This document shows positions 1 through 8,462 of a stretch of DNA of 64,000 nucleotides, piece after piece (position 1 is the stretch's first letter; every line of letters starts with the position of its first letter). A model generated the notes under the pieces. The model worked only from the letters and a program-made list of their open reading frames with translations, searched no databases and was not told where the DNA came from. Made by a program: the position numbers and the translations under genes. The DNA is from Prevotella sp. (GTDB lineage Bacteria; Bacteroidota; Bacteroidia; Bacteroidales; Bacteroidaceae), in NCBI GenBank assembly GCA_017645905.1, contig JAGCNO010000027.1:1-64000 (forward strand). Direction: 5' to 3'.

Positions 1-2266
1 AGGCAACGACGTTGATGGTCAGCTGGAACATGACGAAGCGCTGGATATTCTTGTAGAGCGAACGGCCCCACATCACGGCATTGGCGATGGTCGAGAACGA
101 GTTGTCCTGTATGGTCATGTCGCTGGCTTCCTTGGCCACTGCCGTCCCGTCGCCCATAGAGAGGCCCACGTCGGCGGCATTGAGGGCTGGGGCGTCGGTA
201 GTGCCGTCGCCGGTCACCGCCACCACCTGTCCCTGGGCTTTGAGCATACGCACAAGACGTTCCTTGTCGTTGGGCCGCGCCCGGGCAAGGATTTTCATGT
301 CTATGATGCGCTCCTGGAGCTGTTCGTCGGTCATGGCGGCAAACTCCGTACCGGTCAAGATGTTGAGGTCGGTGTCGGCATCCGTCCAGAGACCTATCTG
401 GCGGCCTATCTCCTTTGCTGTGCCGGGGGTGTCGCCCGTGACGATTTTTATTCCGATGCCCGCATTGATACACTCGCTGATAGCGGCGGGTACCTCTTTA
501 CGAACGGGGTCGGAGATGGCGAAGATGCCGACGAAACGAAGACCCTTTCCCTGCGGAATCAGAGAAGCTAAATTCCCTATAGGAGAGGGGTCGGAGGTGG
601 GGTTATCAAGCTCCAGATAGGCCAGGGCAAGGGTGCGCATGGCCTTGCGCTGATAGGAGAGGAGGACGCTTTGAAAGTGCTTGCGCTCGTCGTCGTCGGA
701 GAGGACGGAGAAACCCATCAGAATCTCAGGGGCACCCTTGACGTAGAGCACGCGACGGCCGAGGATGTCAGACTGAACTACCGTAGCCATGTACTTGTTT
801 TCCGTAGAAAAAGGCAGCCGGTCGACGATAGTTGTCCGCTCTCGAATTGCCTGATAGTCAATGCCCTGGGTGTGGAGCCACAGCAGAAGGGCGCCCTCGG
901 TGGGGTTACCGATGGCCTTTGGGTGGGCAGGGTCGGAGAAGTCGAGATTAGCGGTTGTGTTCATGGCAATCATCTCGGCAAGGAGAGGGGAGGGCTGCGC
1001 AGATAGCGCAGCATACGGGACAATGTTCACCTCTGCCACCTGCATCTGGTTTTGGGTGAGGGTGCCGGTCTTGTCGGTGCAGATGACCGAGGCGGCACCC
1101 ATCGTCTCGCAGGAGTGCATGGTGCGGGGCAGTGTGTTCTGCTTCATCAGCTTTCGCATGGAGAAGGCCAGGCTGAGGGTGACACTCATGGGCAAGCCCT
1201 CAGGCACGGCCACAACGATGAGCGTCACGGCAATCATGAGAGTCTGGAGCAGATAGGAGATGAAGTGAAGCCAGTCGAAGGCCCCAACCCCCGACCCCTC
1301 TCCGAAGGTGGAGAAAAGGAAGTAGGAGATGACGCGGCCCACAACGACAAGAGCAGCGATGAAGTAACTGCCCGCCGTTATCCATCGGGCCAGGGTGTTG
1401 AGCTTTCGGCTCAGCGGTGTGGGGTCTCCCTCCTCCACCTGCGCGGCCTCAAACACCTTTCCGCTCTCCGTACGGTCGCCGACGGCAAAGACACGGGCGG
1501 TGCAGTAACCCTCAATGACGGTAGTGCCCTTCATGATGTGGTTGCTGGGGTAGGTAGCGTCGGCGTCGAAGTCTTTCTCAACGGTAGTCTTGGTGGCCTG
1601 TGGCTCTCCCGTAAGCGATGACTCGTTGACGAGCAGGTTCAGCGACTCAAGCAGCTCGCAGTCGGCTGGGACTTCCTCACCGGTTTCCACGATGACGATG
1701 TCGCCCACGACGATGTCGCGCCGAGGTACTTGGCAGACGTTGTCGTTGCGGACGACCTTCACGGGCGTATCGTCGTTCACTTTGTTCAGGCTCTGGAAAG
1801 TCTTCTCGTTGCTCCGCTCCAAGAAAAAGGCAACACTTGTGGCCAGCAGTAGGGCGACAATGATGCCAATCGGTTCGAAGAAGGTGGAGAAACTGGCTCC
1901 CGCCCATTCGAACTCATAGATGCTGATGCCGATAGAAAGGACGAAGGCCATGATGAGTATACGGAACAGCGGGTCCTTAAAGCCTCCGAAGAATCCCACC
2001 AATATAATAAATAATGTGGCCAGCAGCATGATGGCTGGCATGATCCATATCACCTGCCCCATGCTGGTTGTGAGCAATGCCGCAGCCACAACCGCTATGC
2101 CCACCAATGCTACCATGCTGAAGGAAATCCAGTGGGTACAGGTCTTGCGCAGCCTGTCCCATAGCGTCTCTTTCTCTGGCGGGGTAAGGATGTTTACACC
2201 ATATTTCTGCCTGCTCGCGAGCACTTCCGCGTCAGTCAAACCGGTGTAATGATGTCTTTCGTTCAT
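1..2266 (-). CDS. Calcium-translocating P-type ATPase (3' end outside window)
   Basis: The gene reads from ATG at 2266 leftwards and is open to base 1, giving about 755 residues without the last membrane helices. It would pump Ca2+ or a related cation out of the cytoplasm using ATP. Seen: the PEGLP calcium-site motif near residue 353, the phosphorylation motif DKTGTLT with Asp398, an N-domain with NPTEGALLLWL, and the hinge TGDGTTDAPAL near 685. The start is 14 nt after the stop of the PAP2-like gene, so it is the last known member of the rpoN operon. Oddity: three repeat-derived in-frame inserts, at about residues 322-329, 417-427 and 555-562, in otherwise ordinary linkers. The family is clear; the exact ion is inferred. 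Confidence 0.93.
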   Translation of the reverse strand, partial: MNERHHYTGLTDAEVLASRQKYGVNILTPPEKETLWDRLRKTCTHWISFSMVALVGIAVVAAALLTTSMGQVIWIMPAIMLLATLFIILVGFFGGFKDPLFRILIMAFVLSIGISIYEFEWAGASFSTFFEPIGIIVALLLATSVAFFLERSNEKTFQSLNKVNDDTPVKVVRNDNVCQVPRRDIVVGDIVIVETGEEVPADCELLESLNLLVNESSLTGEPQATKTTVEKDFDADATYPSNHIMKGTTVIEGYCTARVFAVGDRTESGKVFEAAQVEEGDPTPLSRKLNTLARWITAGSYFIAALVVVGRVISYFLFSTFGEGSGVGAFDWLHFISYLLQTLMIAVTLIVVAVPEGLPMSVTLSLAFSMRKLMKQNTLPRTMHSCETMGAASVICTDKTGTLTQNQMQVAEVNIVPYAALSAQPSPLLAEMIAMNTTANLDFSDPAHPKAIGNPTEGALLLWLHTQGIDYQAIRERTTIVDRLPFSTENKYMATVVQSDILGRRVLYVKGAPEILMGFSVLSDDDERKHFQSVLLSYQRKAMRTLALAYLELDNPTSDPSPIGNLASLIPQGKGLRFVGIFAISDPVRKEVPAAISECINAGIGIKIVTGDTPGTAKEIGRQIGLWTDADTDLNILTGTEFAAMTDEQLQERIIDMKILARARPNDKERLVRMLKAQGQVVAVTGDGTTDAPALNAADVGLSMGDGTAVAKEASDMTIQDNSFSTIANAVMWGRSLYKNIQRFVMFQLTINVVA
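583..604. repeat. Intragenic ACCTCCGACCCCTCTCC element (ATPase)
   Basis: On the coding strand CCCACCTCCGACCCCTCTCC encodes NPTSDPSP within LELDNPTSDPSPIGNLASL, just before the conserved GLRFVGIFAISDPVR. The same GC-rich motif recurs at 1281-1303 in the opposite orientation. Confidence 0.7.
987..1015. repeat. Intragenic hairpin element in Ca2+ ATPase gene
   Basis: GGGGAGGGCTGCGC then AGATA then GCGCAGCATA: stem GCTGCGC / GCGCAGC. Encodes YAALSAQPSP in the N-domain linker. Same family as 45912-45941. Confidence 0.8.
1281..1303. repeat. Intragenic ACCCCCGACCCCTCTCC element (ATPase), opposite orientation
   Basis: On the plus strand CCAACCCCCGACCCCTCTCC; on the coding strand it gives GEGSGVGA in the loop between two membrane helices (SYFLFSTF and FDWLHFISY). 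Confidence 0.7.
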
Positions 2267-2280
2267 TTTTGGAAAAAGAT

Positions 2281-2919
2281 TCAGAAGATAAGGATTCCCG
2301 CTCCAGCGCAGAAGAATCCGATACCAAAGCCGGCCACTACCTGTGGCAAGGTGTGCTGCCGCACCATCATGCTACCCGAGCCCAGGATGCCAGCCACCAA
2401 TAGTGTGGCGCAGAGCCACCACACAGGGTTAAAGCCCAGTATCTCGGCAAAGGCCACCAGCGCACCGGCAATGCCACCGATGGCTGCGGTGTGGGTGGAG
2501 ATGTTCCACCATATATTAATTATGGTACATGCCACCTGCACTACCATCGTGGCAATGACGATGGAGAGGATGAAGTGGAACACGTTCATGGAATGGAGCA
2601 CCCAAACACAGGCGCCATATCCAGCAAGACTGAAGGCATAGGGCACCATGCGCAGATGCTTCTGCCCCAGTTCACGGGCCGTCCACTGCTCCAGTCGCAT
2701 AGCTAAATGGGTAATGACGAAGAACATGGGCAGGGCGATAGTGAAGAATACCACCACAGCCAGTACCATAAGTTTGTAGGGCAGCGGCAGGAGGCTGAGA
2801 TAGCTCATGGTGAACAGTGCGGTGAGCACCAACACGCACACCAGCGGCAGGTAGAACGAGGTGAGCACCAGGCTCACAAGCCTCGCAGTGTAGATGATGC
2901 TTTTTCTTCCTATTTTCAA
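2281..2919 (-). CDS. PAP2-superfamily-like integral membrane protein
   Basis: A 212-residue protein with about six hydrophobic segments. The second half carries motifs that resemble the PAP2 phosphatase core: a Ser/Thr-His stretch (WNISTHTAAIGG) and RQHTLPQVVAGFGIG near the C-terminus, which matches the usual HxxxQVxxG signature. The first PAP2 motif (KxxxxxxRP) is not obvious, so lipid phosphatase activity is uncertain. It lies between rpoN (33-nt gap, filled by an AT-rich direct repeat of the type AATTACGAATT) and the Ca2+ ATPase (14-nt gap), and is probably co-transcribed with both. Confidence 0.7.
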   Translation of the reverse strand: MKIGRKSIIYTARLVSLVLTSFYLPLVCVLVLTALFTMSYLSLLPLPYKLMVLAVVVFFTIALPMFFVITHLAMRLEQWTARELGQKHLRMVPYAFSLAGYGACVWVLHSMNVFHFILSIVIATMVVQVACTIINIWWNISTHTAAIGGIAGALVAFAEILGFNPVWWLCATLLVAGILGSGSMMVRQHTLPQVVAGFGIGFFCAGAGILIF

Positions 2920-2952
2920 TGAATTACGAATTATGAATTACAATTACGAATG

Positions 2953-4449
2953 TCATTTCCTTAGTCTTGCCACGGGCAGCCCCAGCTGTTCGCGGTATTT
3001 CGCCACTGTTCGGCGCGCTATGGGGAAACCCTTTTCGGCCAGCATGGCACTCAAGGCCTCGTCGCTCAGTGGTTTGTGTTTGTCCTCGTTGTCTATCAGT
3101 TCTTTCAGGACAGCTTTTATCTTGCGGGTGGACAGCTCCTCGCCGCTCTCGGTAACGTAGCCGTCGCTGAAAAAGAACTTCAGGGGGAATGTTCCCCAAC
3201 GGGTCTGCACGTACTTTGAGTTGCTTACACGAGAAATAGTGCTCAGGTCTAAGCCTGTGCGCTCAGCCACGTCCTTGAGAATCATGGGTCGCAGCAAGCT
3301 CTCGTCGCCCTCCTCAAAGAACTGCCGCTGTATGTTGATGATGGCCTTCATGGTGAGCGTCAGCGTTCGACGGCGCGTCAGTATGGCATCGATGAAGTTC
3401 TGAGCAGCATCCACCTTCTGCTTTGTGTAGAGCAGCGCCTCCTTCATCTGGCGAGAGAGTCCCTCGCGGTTGTTCTGATATTCGCGCATCAGGTCGGCAA
3501 ACGACTGCGACACCTGCAGTCGGGGCACGTCCCCACCGTTTAGCGAGAAGGTCACCGTGCCGTCGTCGTGCGTGTCAACGATGAAGTCGGGGACGATGTG
3601 GTGCATTGAACGGCCCAAAACTTCGCCCATCGATGCTCCTGGCTTGGGGTTCAAATGGCGAAGTTCTCGTAGAACCGCCTCCATAGTTGCGTCGTCAAGC
3701 CCCATTGACTGCTGTATCTTGTCCCAGTGCTTCTTGGTGAACTCGTCGAAGTGGTCGGCGATAATCTCGTGTGCAAGCGGGTTAGGACTTCTTCTGTCTA
3801 TCTGTAGCAACAGGCATTCCTGTAGTGAGCGGGCACCTATGCCTGGCGGGTCAAGCTGTTGCAGCTTATGGAGCAAGACCTCCATCTGGTTGGTGGTGAG
3901 GTCGATGTTATGGTAGATGGCCAGTTCTTCGCAGATAGAGTCGAGAGGTGTGCGGAGCAGCCCGTCGTCGTCGAGCGAGCGGATGAGATACTCCATGACG
4001 TAGCGGTCCTGCTCCGTCAGTTCCATCTCGCCCACCTGTTCGAGCAGACTGTCGTAGAACGACTGTGTGTCGCCTAACTGCATCTCACGTTCGTCGGTGT
4101 CGGCCACGTTCATGCCTCCCTGATACACAGGAAGTTCCTCATCGTCGCGTCCTATGCTTTCCAGGGCAGCATCGAGAGCATCGCGACGGTCTTCCTCTTC
4201 CCGCTGACTGTCATAGTCATCAGCGGCATCGTCACCGCTGCCGACACTTCCGCCGTCGTCATAAAGAGGGAAATCGTCTTCGTCAGAAGAGGGTTCCAGT
4301 GCTGGGTTATCATGCATCTCAGTCTCCACGCGCTCCGCAAGCTGCTGTATGGGCAACTCCACAAGCTGTGCCCGCAGCAGTTGCTGTTGGGAGATGCTCT
4401 GTTGCAGTCGTTGCTCCTGCCGCTGTTCCTGTATCTGAGATTGGGCCAT
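2953..4449 (-). CDS. rpoN: RNA polymerase sigma-54 factor RpoN
   Basis: 498 residues. It directs RNA polymerase to -24/-12 promoters that need an enhancer-binding ATPase. Seen: a Gln-rich region I at the start (MAQSQIQEQRQEQRLQQSIS), an acidic region II rich in Asp/Glu (about residues 50-110), the core-binding and helix-turn-helix regions, and the RpoN box ARRTVAKYR near residue 478. The frame stays open to 4536, but the ATG at 4449 is chosen because it begins the family's conserved region I and leaves a 31-nt gap to the upstream gene instead of an overlap. No enhancer-binding protein is visible in the window. Confidence 0.97.
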   Translation of the reverse strand: MAQSQIQEQRQEQRLQQSISQQQLLRAQLVELPIQQLAERVETEMHDNPALEPSSDEDDFPLYDDGGSVGSGDDAADDYDSQREEEDRRDALDAALESIGRDDEELPVYQGGMNVADTDEREMQLGDTQSFYDSLLEQVGEMELTEQDRYVMEYLIRSLDDDGLLRTPLDSICEELAIYHNIDLTTNQMEVLLHKLQQLDPPGIGARSLQECLLLQIDRRSPNPLAHEIIADHFDEFTKKHWDKIQQSMGLDDATMEAVLRELRHLNPKPGASMGEVLGRSMHHIVPDFIVDTHDDGTVTFSLNGGDVPRLQVSQSFADLMREYQNNREGLSRQMKEALLYTKQKVDAAQNFIDAILTRRRTLTLTMKAIINIQRQFFEEGDESLLRPMILKDVAERTGLDLSTISRVSNSKYVQTRWGTFPLKFFFSDGYVTESGEELSTRKIKAVLKELIDNEDKHKPLSDEALSAMLAEKGFPIARRTVAKYREQLGLPVARLRK

Positions 4450-4480
4450 TTTAAGGAGTGAAAGTGGAGTAAAGGGGATG

Positions 4481-5161
4481 TTACTTGAAGTATTCTTTGA
4501 GTTCTGCTGCGAAGGTCTGCAGTTCGGTTGGCTCATGATTGCCGAAGCGCTGCCACATCTGCTGGCAGGGCAGCAGCAACGGGGAAATGACCATTTCGTT
4601 GCGGCTCAGGTAGGGGTCGCAGGTCTGATAGATGTCCATCACCTGAACCACTTCTGATGCTTTCATATCCAAAAGCCTTGCCAGTGATTTCACCTCTGGC
4701 GTGCTGCTGACCATTGTCGAGGGTGTGAGCTGGAAGTAGAGATTGAGAATCATGGCGAGCATGGCCGGTGTGGTGCGCTGCTCTATGGGCATGTCCTTCG
4801 TCGGTTTCCCGCTGGCAGGGGAGGGGACGACAGGCCGGAAGTCTTTCTCGAAAGTCTCCTGCACCTCTACACCGTCGTAGAACTGGCTGGCATCGCCGAA
4901 TCCCCTCATGTTGCGCAACAGGCGTACGGCCCGTTTCAGCCGCTGCGGGTCGTTGCTATAGGTCTTCCAGAGCCGTTCTATGCGAGGCGTCTCCAGCCGA
5001 GCCAGCTGCTGCATGCGCGCCCGTAGTACCTGCGGCGATATGTGTAGTTCCAGGCTCAGGTCTACCAGCATGCGGCTGTATAGAGGTTTCACGCCTGTGG
5101 GCTTGCGCAGGTAGAGTTGCATGAGCAGAAGCCAGTAGTCATCGTGCCAATATTGCTTCAT
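4481..5161 (-). CDS. Conserved hypothetical protein, first gene of the rpoN operon
   Basis: 226 residues, no signal peptide or membrane helix; rich in Leu, Arg and Met, probably soluble and helical. I do not recognise a named domain. It is the promoter-proximal gene: a TACTTTTG box lies about 40 nt upstream and rpoN follows after 31 nt, so the two are likely produced together. A Pro-rich linker at about residues 110-120 (VVPSPASGKP) is encoded by a CCCCTCCCCTG stretch resembling other GC-rich repeat remnants in this window, so this segment may be acquired. Function unknown. Confidence 0.75.
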   Translation of the reverse strand: MKQYWHDDYWLLLMQLYLRKPTGVKPLYSRMLVDLSLELHISPQVLRARMQQLARLETPRIERLWKTYSNDPQRLKRAVRLLRNMRGFGDASQFYDGVEVQETFEKDFRPVVPSPASGKPTKDMPIEQRTTPAMLAMILNLYFQLTPSTMVSSTPEVKSLARLLDMKASEVVQVMDIYQTCDPYLSRNEMVISPLLLPCQQMWQRFGNHEPTELQTFAAELKEYFK

Positions 5162-5201
5162 AGCTCCACAATAAATTTAGATATATGTTGGAATGACGAT
5201 G

Positions 5202-5233
5202 CAAAAGTAATGAAAATGGCATTACTGACCAAA
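5202..5233 (-). promoter_or_regulatory. Bacteroidota promoter for hypothetical-rpoN operon
   Basis: On the minus strand TACTTTTG (5202-5209) is preceded by TTTG (5230-5233) with a 20-bp spacer, which fits the Bacteroidota -7/-33 consensus. The predicted leader to the start at 5161 is about 35 nt. Confidence 0.75.
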
Positions 5234-5318
5234 TTTTCGGCCCATTTTTTTATCGCTGTAGCGCCAAATGGCCGCAAACGGCCGCATGAATTAAGGGTTT
5301 GGGCCGTTCAGCGATTTT

Positions 5319-5428
5319 GAAAGAACGGCTCTTTCCCGTTGAAAGAACGGCTTATTCGAATGGAAAGAACGGCTCTTTCCCATCGAAAGAACGGCTTTTT
5401 CGAATGGAAAGAACGGCTCAATCTCCGG
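5319..5428 (+). repeat. 22-bp repeat array A (5 units)
   Basis: Units start at 5319, 5341, 5363, 5385 and 5407, exactly 22 bp apart. Core GAAAGAACGGCT followed by two variable bases and TTC, then a 5-nt spacer. Odd and even units alternate (CTTTC ends versus ATTCGAATG or TTTCGAATG ends). The fifth unit degenerates after GGCT. It lies between two divergent promoters. Confidence 0.9.
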
Positions 5429-5477
5429 GTGCCCTTCGAGATTCTTTTTCACAATGCGTTAATCTTCCCAAAATTAC

Positions 5478-5508
5478 TTTGCCAGTTGCACTTTTTTTTG
5501 TACCTTTG
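5478..5508 (+). promoter_or_regulatory. gyrB promoter
   Basis: TTTG at 5478-5481, 19-bp spacer, TACCTTTG at 5501-5508. Predicted leader of about 40 nt to the gyrB ATG. Confidence 0.8.
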
Positions 5509-5555
5509 CACCCTCAATACGTAAATAGAAAATCCGTAAATCGAAAATCTACTTG

Positions 5556-7532
5556 ATGGAAGACGAACTGATACAGCAAGAGGCGGAGCAGAACTACTCC
5601 GCGAGTAACATCCAGGTGCTTGAAGGCTTAGAGGCCGTGCGCAAGCGCCCCGCCATGTATATTGGCGACATTAGTGAGAAAGGACTTCACCACTTGGTGA
5701 ACGAGACGGTGGATAACTCTATCGACGAAGCCATGGCTGGCTTCTGTACCCATATCGAGGTGACCATCAACGAGGACAACTCGATTACCGTGCAGGACAA
5801 TGGCCGCGGTATTCCCGTCGACGAGCACGAGAAGATGCACAAGAGCGCCCTGGAGGTGGTCATGACCGTTCTCCATGCTGGCGGTAAGTTCGACAAGGGC
5901 TCATACAAGGTGTCCGGCGGTCTTCACGGTGTGGGTGTTTCGTGTGTGAACGCATTGTCTACCCGCATGAAGTCGCAGGTGTTCCGCAACGGGCATATCT
6001 ACCAGCAGGAATACGAAAAGGGCAAGCCGCTCTACGACGTAAAAATCGTGGGCGATACCGACAAGACTGGAACACGCCAGCAGTTCTGGCCAGACCCCAC
6101 CATCTTCACGACGACGGAGTATAAGTATGACATCATTGCCCGTCGTATGCGCGAACTGGCCTATCTGAACGCCGGCATCACCATCACGCTCACCGACCTC
6201 CGTCCTGGTGAGGATGGCACCCTGCGGCAGCCTGAGGTGTTCCACGCCAAGGACGGACTGAAGGAGTTCGTGCGCTATGTGGACCGTCACCGCACCCATC
6301 TTGTCGATGATGTCATCTACCTCAAGACCGAGAAGCAGGGTATTCCTATCGAGGTGGCCGTGATGTACAACACCGACTACTCGGAGAATATCCACTCCTA
6401 CGTGAACAATATCAATACGATAGAAGGTGGTACGCATCTCGCTGGCTTCCGTGCTGCCCTAACACGCACGCTGAAGAAATATGCCGACAGCGACCCTCAG
6501 ATTTCCAAACAGATTGAGAAGGCCAAGATAGAAATTGCCCCCGAGGACTTCCGCGAGGGTCTTACCGCCGTCATCAGCATCAAGGTGGCCGAACCTCAGT
6601 TCGAGGGACAGACCAAGACGAAGCTTGGTAACTCAGAAGTAGCAGGTGCCGTCCAACAGGCTGTCGGCGAAGCATTGGCCAACTACCTGGAGGAACATCC
6701 TAAGGAGGCCCGCCTCATCTGCGACAAGGTGGTGCTCGCCGCTACGGCCCGTATCGCCGCCCGCAAGGCCCGCGAGAGCGTGCAGCGCAAGAACCCCATG
6801 ACCGGCGGCGGACTGCCCGGCAAGCTGGCCGACTGCTCGAACAAAGACCCGAAGAACAGCGAGATATTCCTCGTCGAGGGTGACTCTGCAGGAGGTTCGG
6901 CCAAGCAGGGCCGCGACCGCCATTTCCAGGCTATCCTGCCTCTGCGCGGAAAGATTCTGAACGTGGAGAAGGTGCAGTGGCACAGAGTGTTCGAGGCCGA
7001 ATCAGTGATGAACATTATCCAGAGCATCGGCGTGCGCTTCGGCGTTGACGGCGAGGGCGATCGCGAGGCCAATGTCGACAAGCTGCGCTATGATAAGATT
7101 ATCATCATGACCGATGCCGATGTCGATGGCAGCCACATCGACACGCTCATCATGACGCTCTTCTACCGCTTCATGCCGAAGGTGATTCAGGAGGGACACC
7201 TCTACATCGCTACCCCACCATTATATAAATGTACGTATAAGAAGGTCTCCGAGTACTGCTACACCGACCAGCAGCGCCAGATGTTCATCGATAAATATGC
7301 CGCCGGCGACGAGCGCACCGTTCACACACAGCGCTACAAAGGCTTGGGCGAGATGAACCCCGAGCAGCTCTGGGAGACGACGATGAATCCCGATAACCGT
7401 CTGCTGAAGCAGGTGACGATTGAGAACGCCGCCGAGGCCGATGAGATATTCTCCATGCTCATGGGCGACGACGTGGAACCACGCCGTGAGTTCATAGAAA
7501 AGAACGCCACCTACGCGAATATTGACGCGTAA
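5556..7532 (+). CDS. gyrB: DNA gyrase subunit B
   Basis: 658 residues. With GyrA it introduces negative supercoils using ATP. Seen: the GHKL ATPase domain ([14 protein letters not shown], then DNGRGIPVD and [15 protein letters not shown]), the transducer domain, the Toprim motif EGDSAGGSA near residue 440 and [11 protein letters not shown] near 518, and the [19 protein letters not shown] tail typical of the short GyrB form without the ~170-residue insert of E. coli. ATG at 5556 is preferred over the in-frame TTG at 5553. ParE is the main alternative; the C-terminal tail favours GyrB. It converges on the pyridoxamine kinase gene across a long perfect hairpin. Confidence 0.95.
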   Translation: MEDELIQQEAEQNYSASNIQVLEGLEAVRKRPAMYIGDISEKGLHHLVNETVDNSIDEAMAGFCTHIEVTINEDNSITVQDNGRGIPVDEHEKMHKSALEVVMTVLHAGGKFDKGSYKVSGGLHGVGVSCVNALSTRMKSQVFRNGHIYQQEYEKGKPLYDVKIVGDTDKTGTRQQFWPDPTIFTTTEYKYDIIARRMRELAYLNAGITITLTDLRPGEDGTLRQPEVFHAKDGLKEFVRYVDRHRTHLVDDVIYLKTEKQGIPIEVAVMYNTDYSENIHSYVNNINTIEGGTHLAGFRAALTRTLKKYADSDPQISKQIEKAKIEIAPEDFREGLTAVISIKVAEPQFEGQTKTKLGNSEVAGAVQQAVGEALANYLEEHPKEARLICDKVVLAATARIAARKARESVQRKNPMTGGGLPGKLADCSNKDPKNSEIFLVEGDSAGGSAKQGRDRHFQAILPLRGKILNVEKVQWHRVFEAESVMNIIQSIGVRFGVDGEGDREANVDKLRYDKIIIMTDADVDGSHIDTLIMTLFYRFMPKVIQEGHLYIATPPLYKCTYKKVSEYCYTDQQRQMFIDKYAAGDERTVHTQRYKGLGEMNPEQLWETTMNPDNRLLKQVTIENAAEADEIFSMLMGDDVEPRREFIEKNATYANIDA

Positions 7533-7536
7533 AGAG

Positions 7537-7608
7537 TTAGGAGTTAAAAGTTAGGAGTTAGGAGTTGACCGTCACATCAACTCCTAACTCCTAACTTTTA
7601 ACTCCTAA
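7537..7608. terminator. Bidirectional terminator-like 32-bp inverted repeat made of TTAGGAGTTA units
   Basis: Arms 7537-7568 and 7577-7608 are perfectly complementary over 32 bp with an 8-nt loop. Each arm consists of tandem TTAGGAGTTA-type decamers. It begins 5 nt after the gyrB stop and ends 11 bp before the end of the pyridoxamine kinase gene, as expected for a shared terminator of convergent genes. Confidence 0.75.
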
Positions 7609-7618
7609 TTCCTAACTC

Positions 7619-8437
7619 CTAACTAATAAGGTCAAGGCACCGCTCTATGAAGATGCCGCATTTCAGGTCTTTCACGTCGCGGTTGCGCATAATCATCGCG
7701 CTAACCACATCCATAGCCTTTCGCGTGCTCTGCTTCAGCGGTTCACCTTTCATCAGGTGGGCAATGAGCACGGCGGAGAAAATGTCGCCCGTGCCGTGGA
7801 ACAGGCCGGGAATCTCTTGATATTCGAGGAAGAACTTGTGACCTTCGGTGCCCTCTGTGGTTCCGCACACTTGGTGCTTGCCCTCAATAATACAACTTGT
7901 GATGACTGCCGAACGGGCACCGATAGTTGTCAGACGGTCGAGCAGCTGACAGGCTTCCTCACAACTGAGTCCCTGCGGCTTGTACTGCACGCCGGCAAGG
8001 TAGCACGCCTCGGTGTAGTTAGGAATAGTGAGATGTGCCACAGAGACCATCTGGCGCATCAGCTCCACCTGCCGCTTACCGATGCCATTGTAGAGGTGGC
8101 CGCCATCGCCCATCACGGGGTCTACGAAGACCGTGCAGCCTGCTTGTGACTGCTCATAACAGAAACGTGACACAAGCTTCGCCTGCTCCTCGCTAAACAT
8201 CAGTCCCGTACAGATAGCATCGAAGTGGAAACCTAAATGCTGCCAAATGGGCAGCGTGCGCCGCATGTACTCAGTGGTGTCGAGCTGGGTGAACTCACCA
8301 TAGTCCAGCGTGTTGGACACCAACGCCGTGGGCAGGCAGAACGCAGGGATGCCTAAGTACGACAAGATGGGCAACATCGCTGCCATGCCCACCTTGCCAT
8401 AACCGGCAATGTCGTTTACCAAAAGAATCTGTTTCAC
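7619..8437 (-). CDS. pdxY: Pyridoxamine/pyridoxal kinase (PfkB-like ribokinase fold)
   Basis: 272 residues. It phosphorylates pyridoxal or pyridoxamine in vitamin B6 salvage. Seen: start KQILLVNDIAGYGKVGMAA, VDPVMGDGGHLYNG (metal and phosphate binding) and HGTGDIFSAVL with the catalytic Asp near residue 216. The start codon is GTG at 8437, directly abutting a TTAGGAGT repeat, so the ordinary ATG may have been replaced by repeat sequence. The upstream gene ends only 16 nt away and no separate promoter is seen, so it is probably translated from the aldo/keto reductase transcript. The symbol is by family; PdxK-like naming is equally possible. Confidence 0.88.
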   Translation of the reverse strand: MKQILLVNDIAGYGKVGMAAMLPILSYLGIPAFCLPTALVSNTLDYGEFTQLDTTEYMRRTLPIWQHLGFHFDAICTGLMFSEEQAKLVSRFCYEQSQAGCTVFVDPVMGDGGHLYNGIGKRQVELMRQMVSVAHLTIPNYTEACYLAGVQYKPQGLSCEEACQLLDRLTTIGARSAVITSCIIEGKHQVCGTTEGTEGHKFFLEYQEIPGLFHGTGDIFSAVLIAHLMKGEPLKQSTRKAMDVVSAMIMRNRDVKDLKCGIFIERCLDLIS

Positions 8438-8462
8438 TCCTAATTCTTAACTCCTAACCCTT
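8438..8462 (-). repeat. TTAGGAGTTA repeat at the AKR/pdxY junction
   Basis: Two to three degenerate decamers (TTAGGAGTTA, GAATTAGGAG) supply the stop codon of the upstream reductase and abut the GTG start of pdxY. The same decamer builds the hairpin at 7537-7608. Confidence 0.75.

Larger units (their letters stand above)
5162..5555. other. Divergent intergenic region, rpoN operon / gyrB
   Basis: This 394-bp gap holds two outward promoters (5202-5233 minus, 5478-5508 plus), a GC hairpin (GGCCG-caaa-CGGCC, about 5268-5282) and five units of the 22-bp repeat (5319-5428). Between the plus promoter and gyrB lies a short direct repeat (GTAAATnGAAAATC twice). No small gene is supported. Confidence 0.7.

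Noticed and set aside
583..1303. Frameshift or pseudogene in the Ca2+ ATPase
   Set aside because: I followed the frame across all three inserts; it stays open and all catalytic motifs are in register.
4450..4536. Longer N-terminus for RpoN
   Set aside because: It would overlap the upstream gene and adds residues not found before region I of the family.
5319..5428. CRISPR array
   Set aside because: The period is 22 bp with only 5-nt variable spacers, too short for CRISPR, arrays have at most five units and there are no cas genes.
5628..6437. Long minus-strand frames antisense to gyrB (and similar ones opposite tonB, dcp and aroC)
   Set aside because: They are mirror frames of GC-rich, strongly conserved genes, have no promoter and show no recognisable domain.
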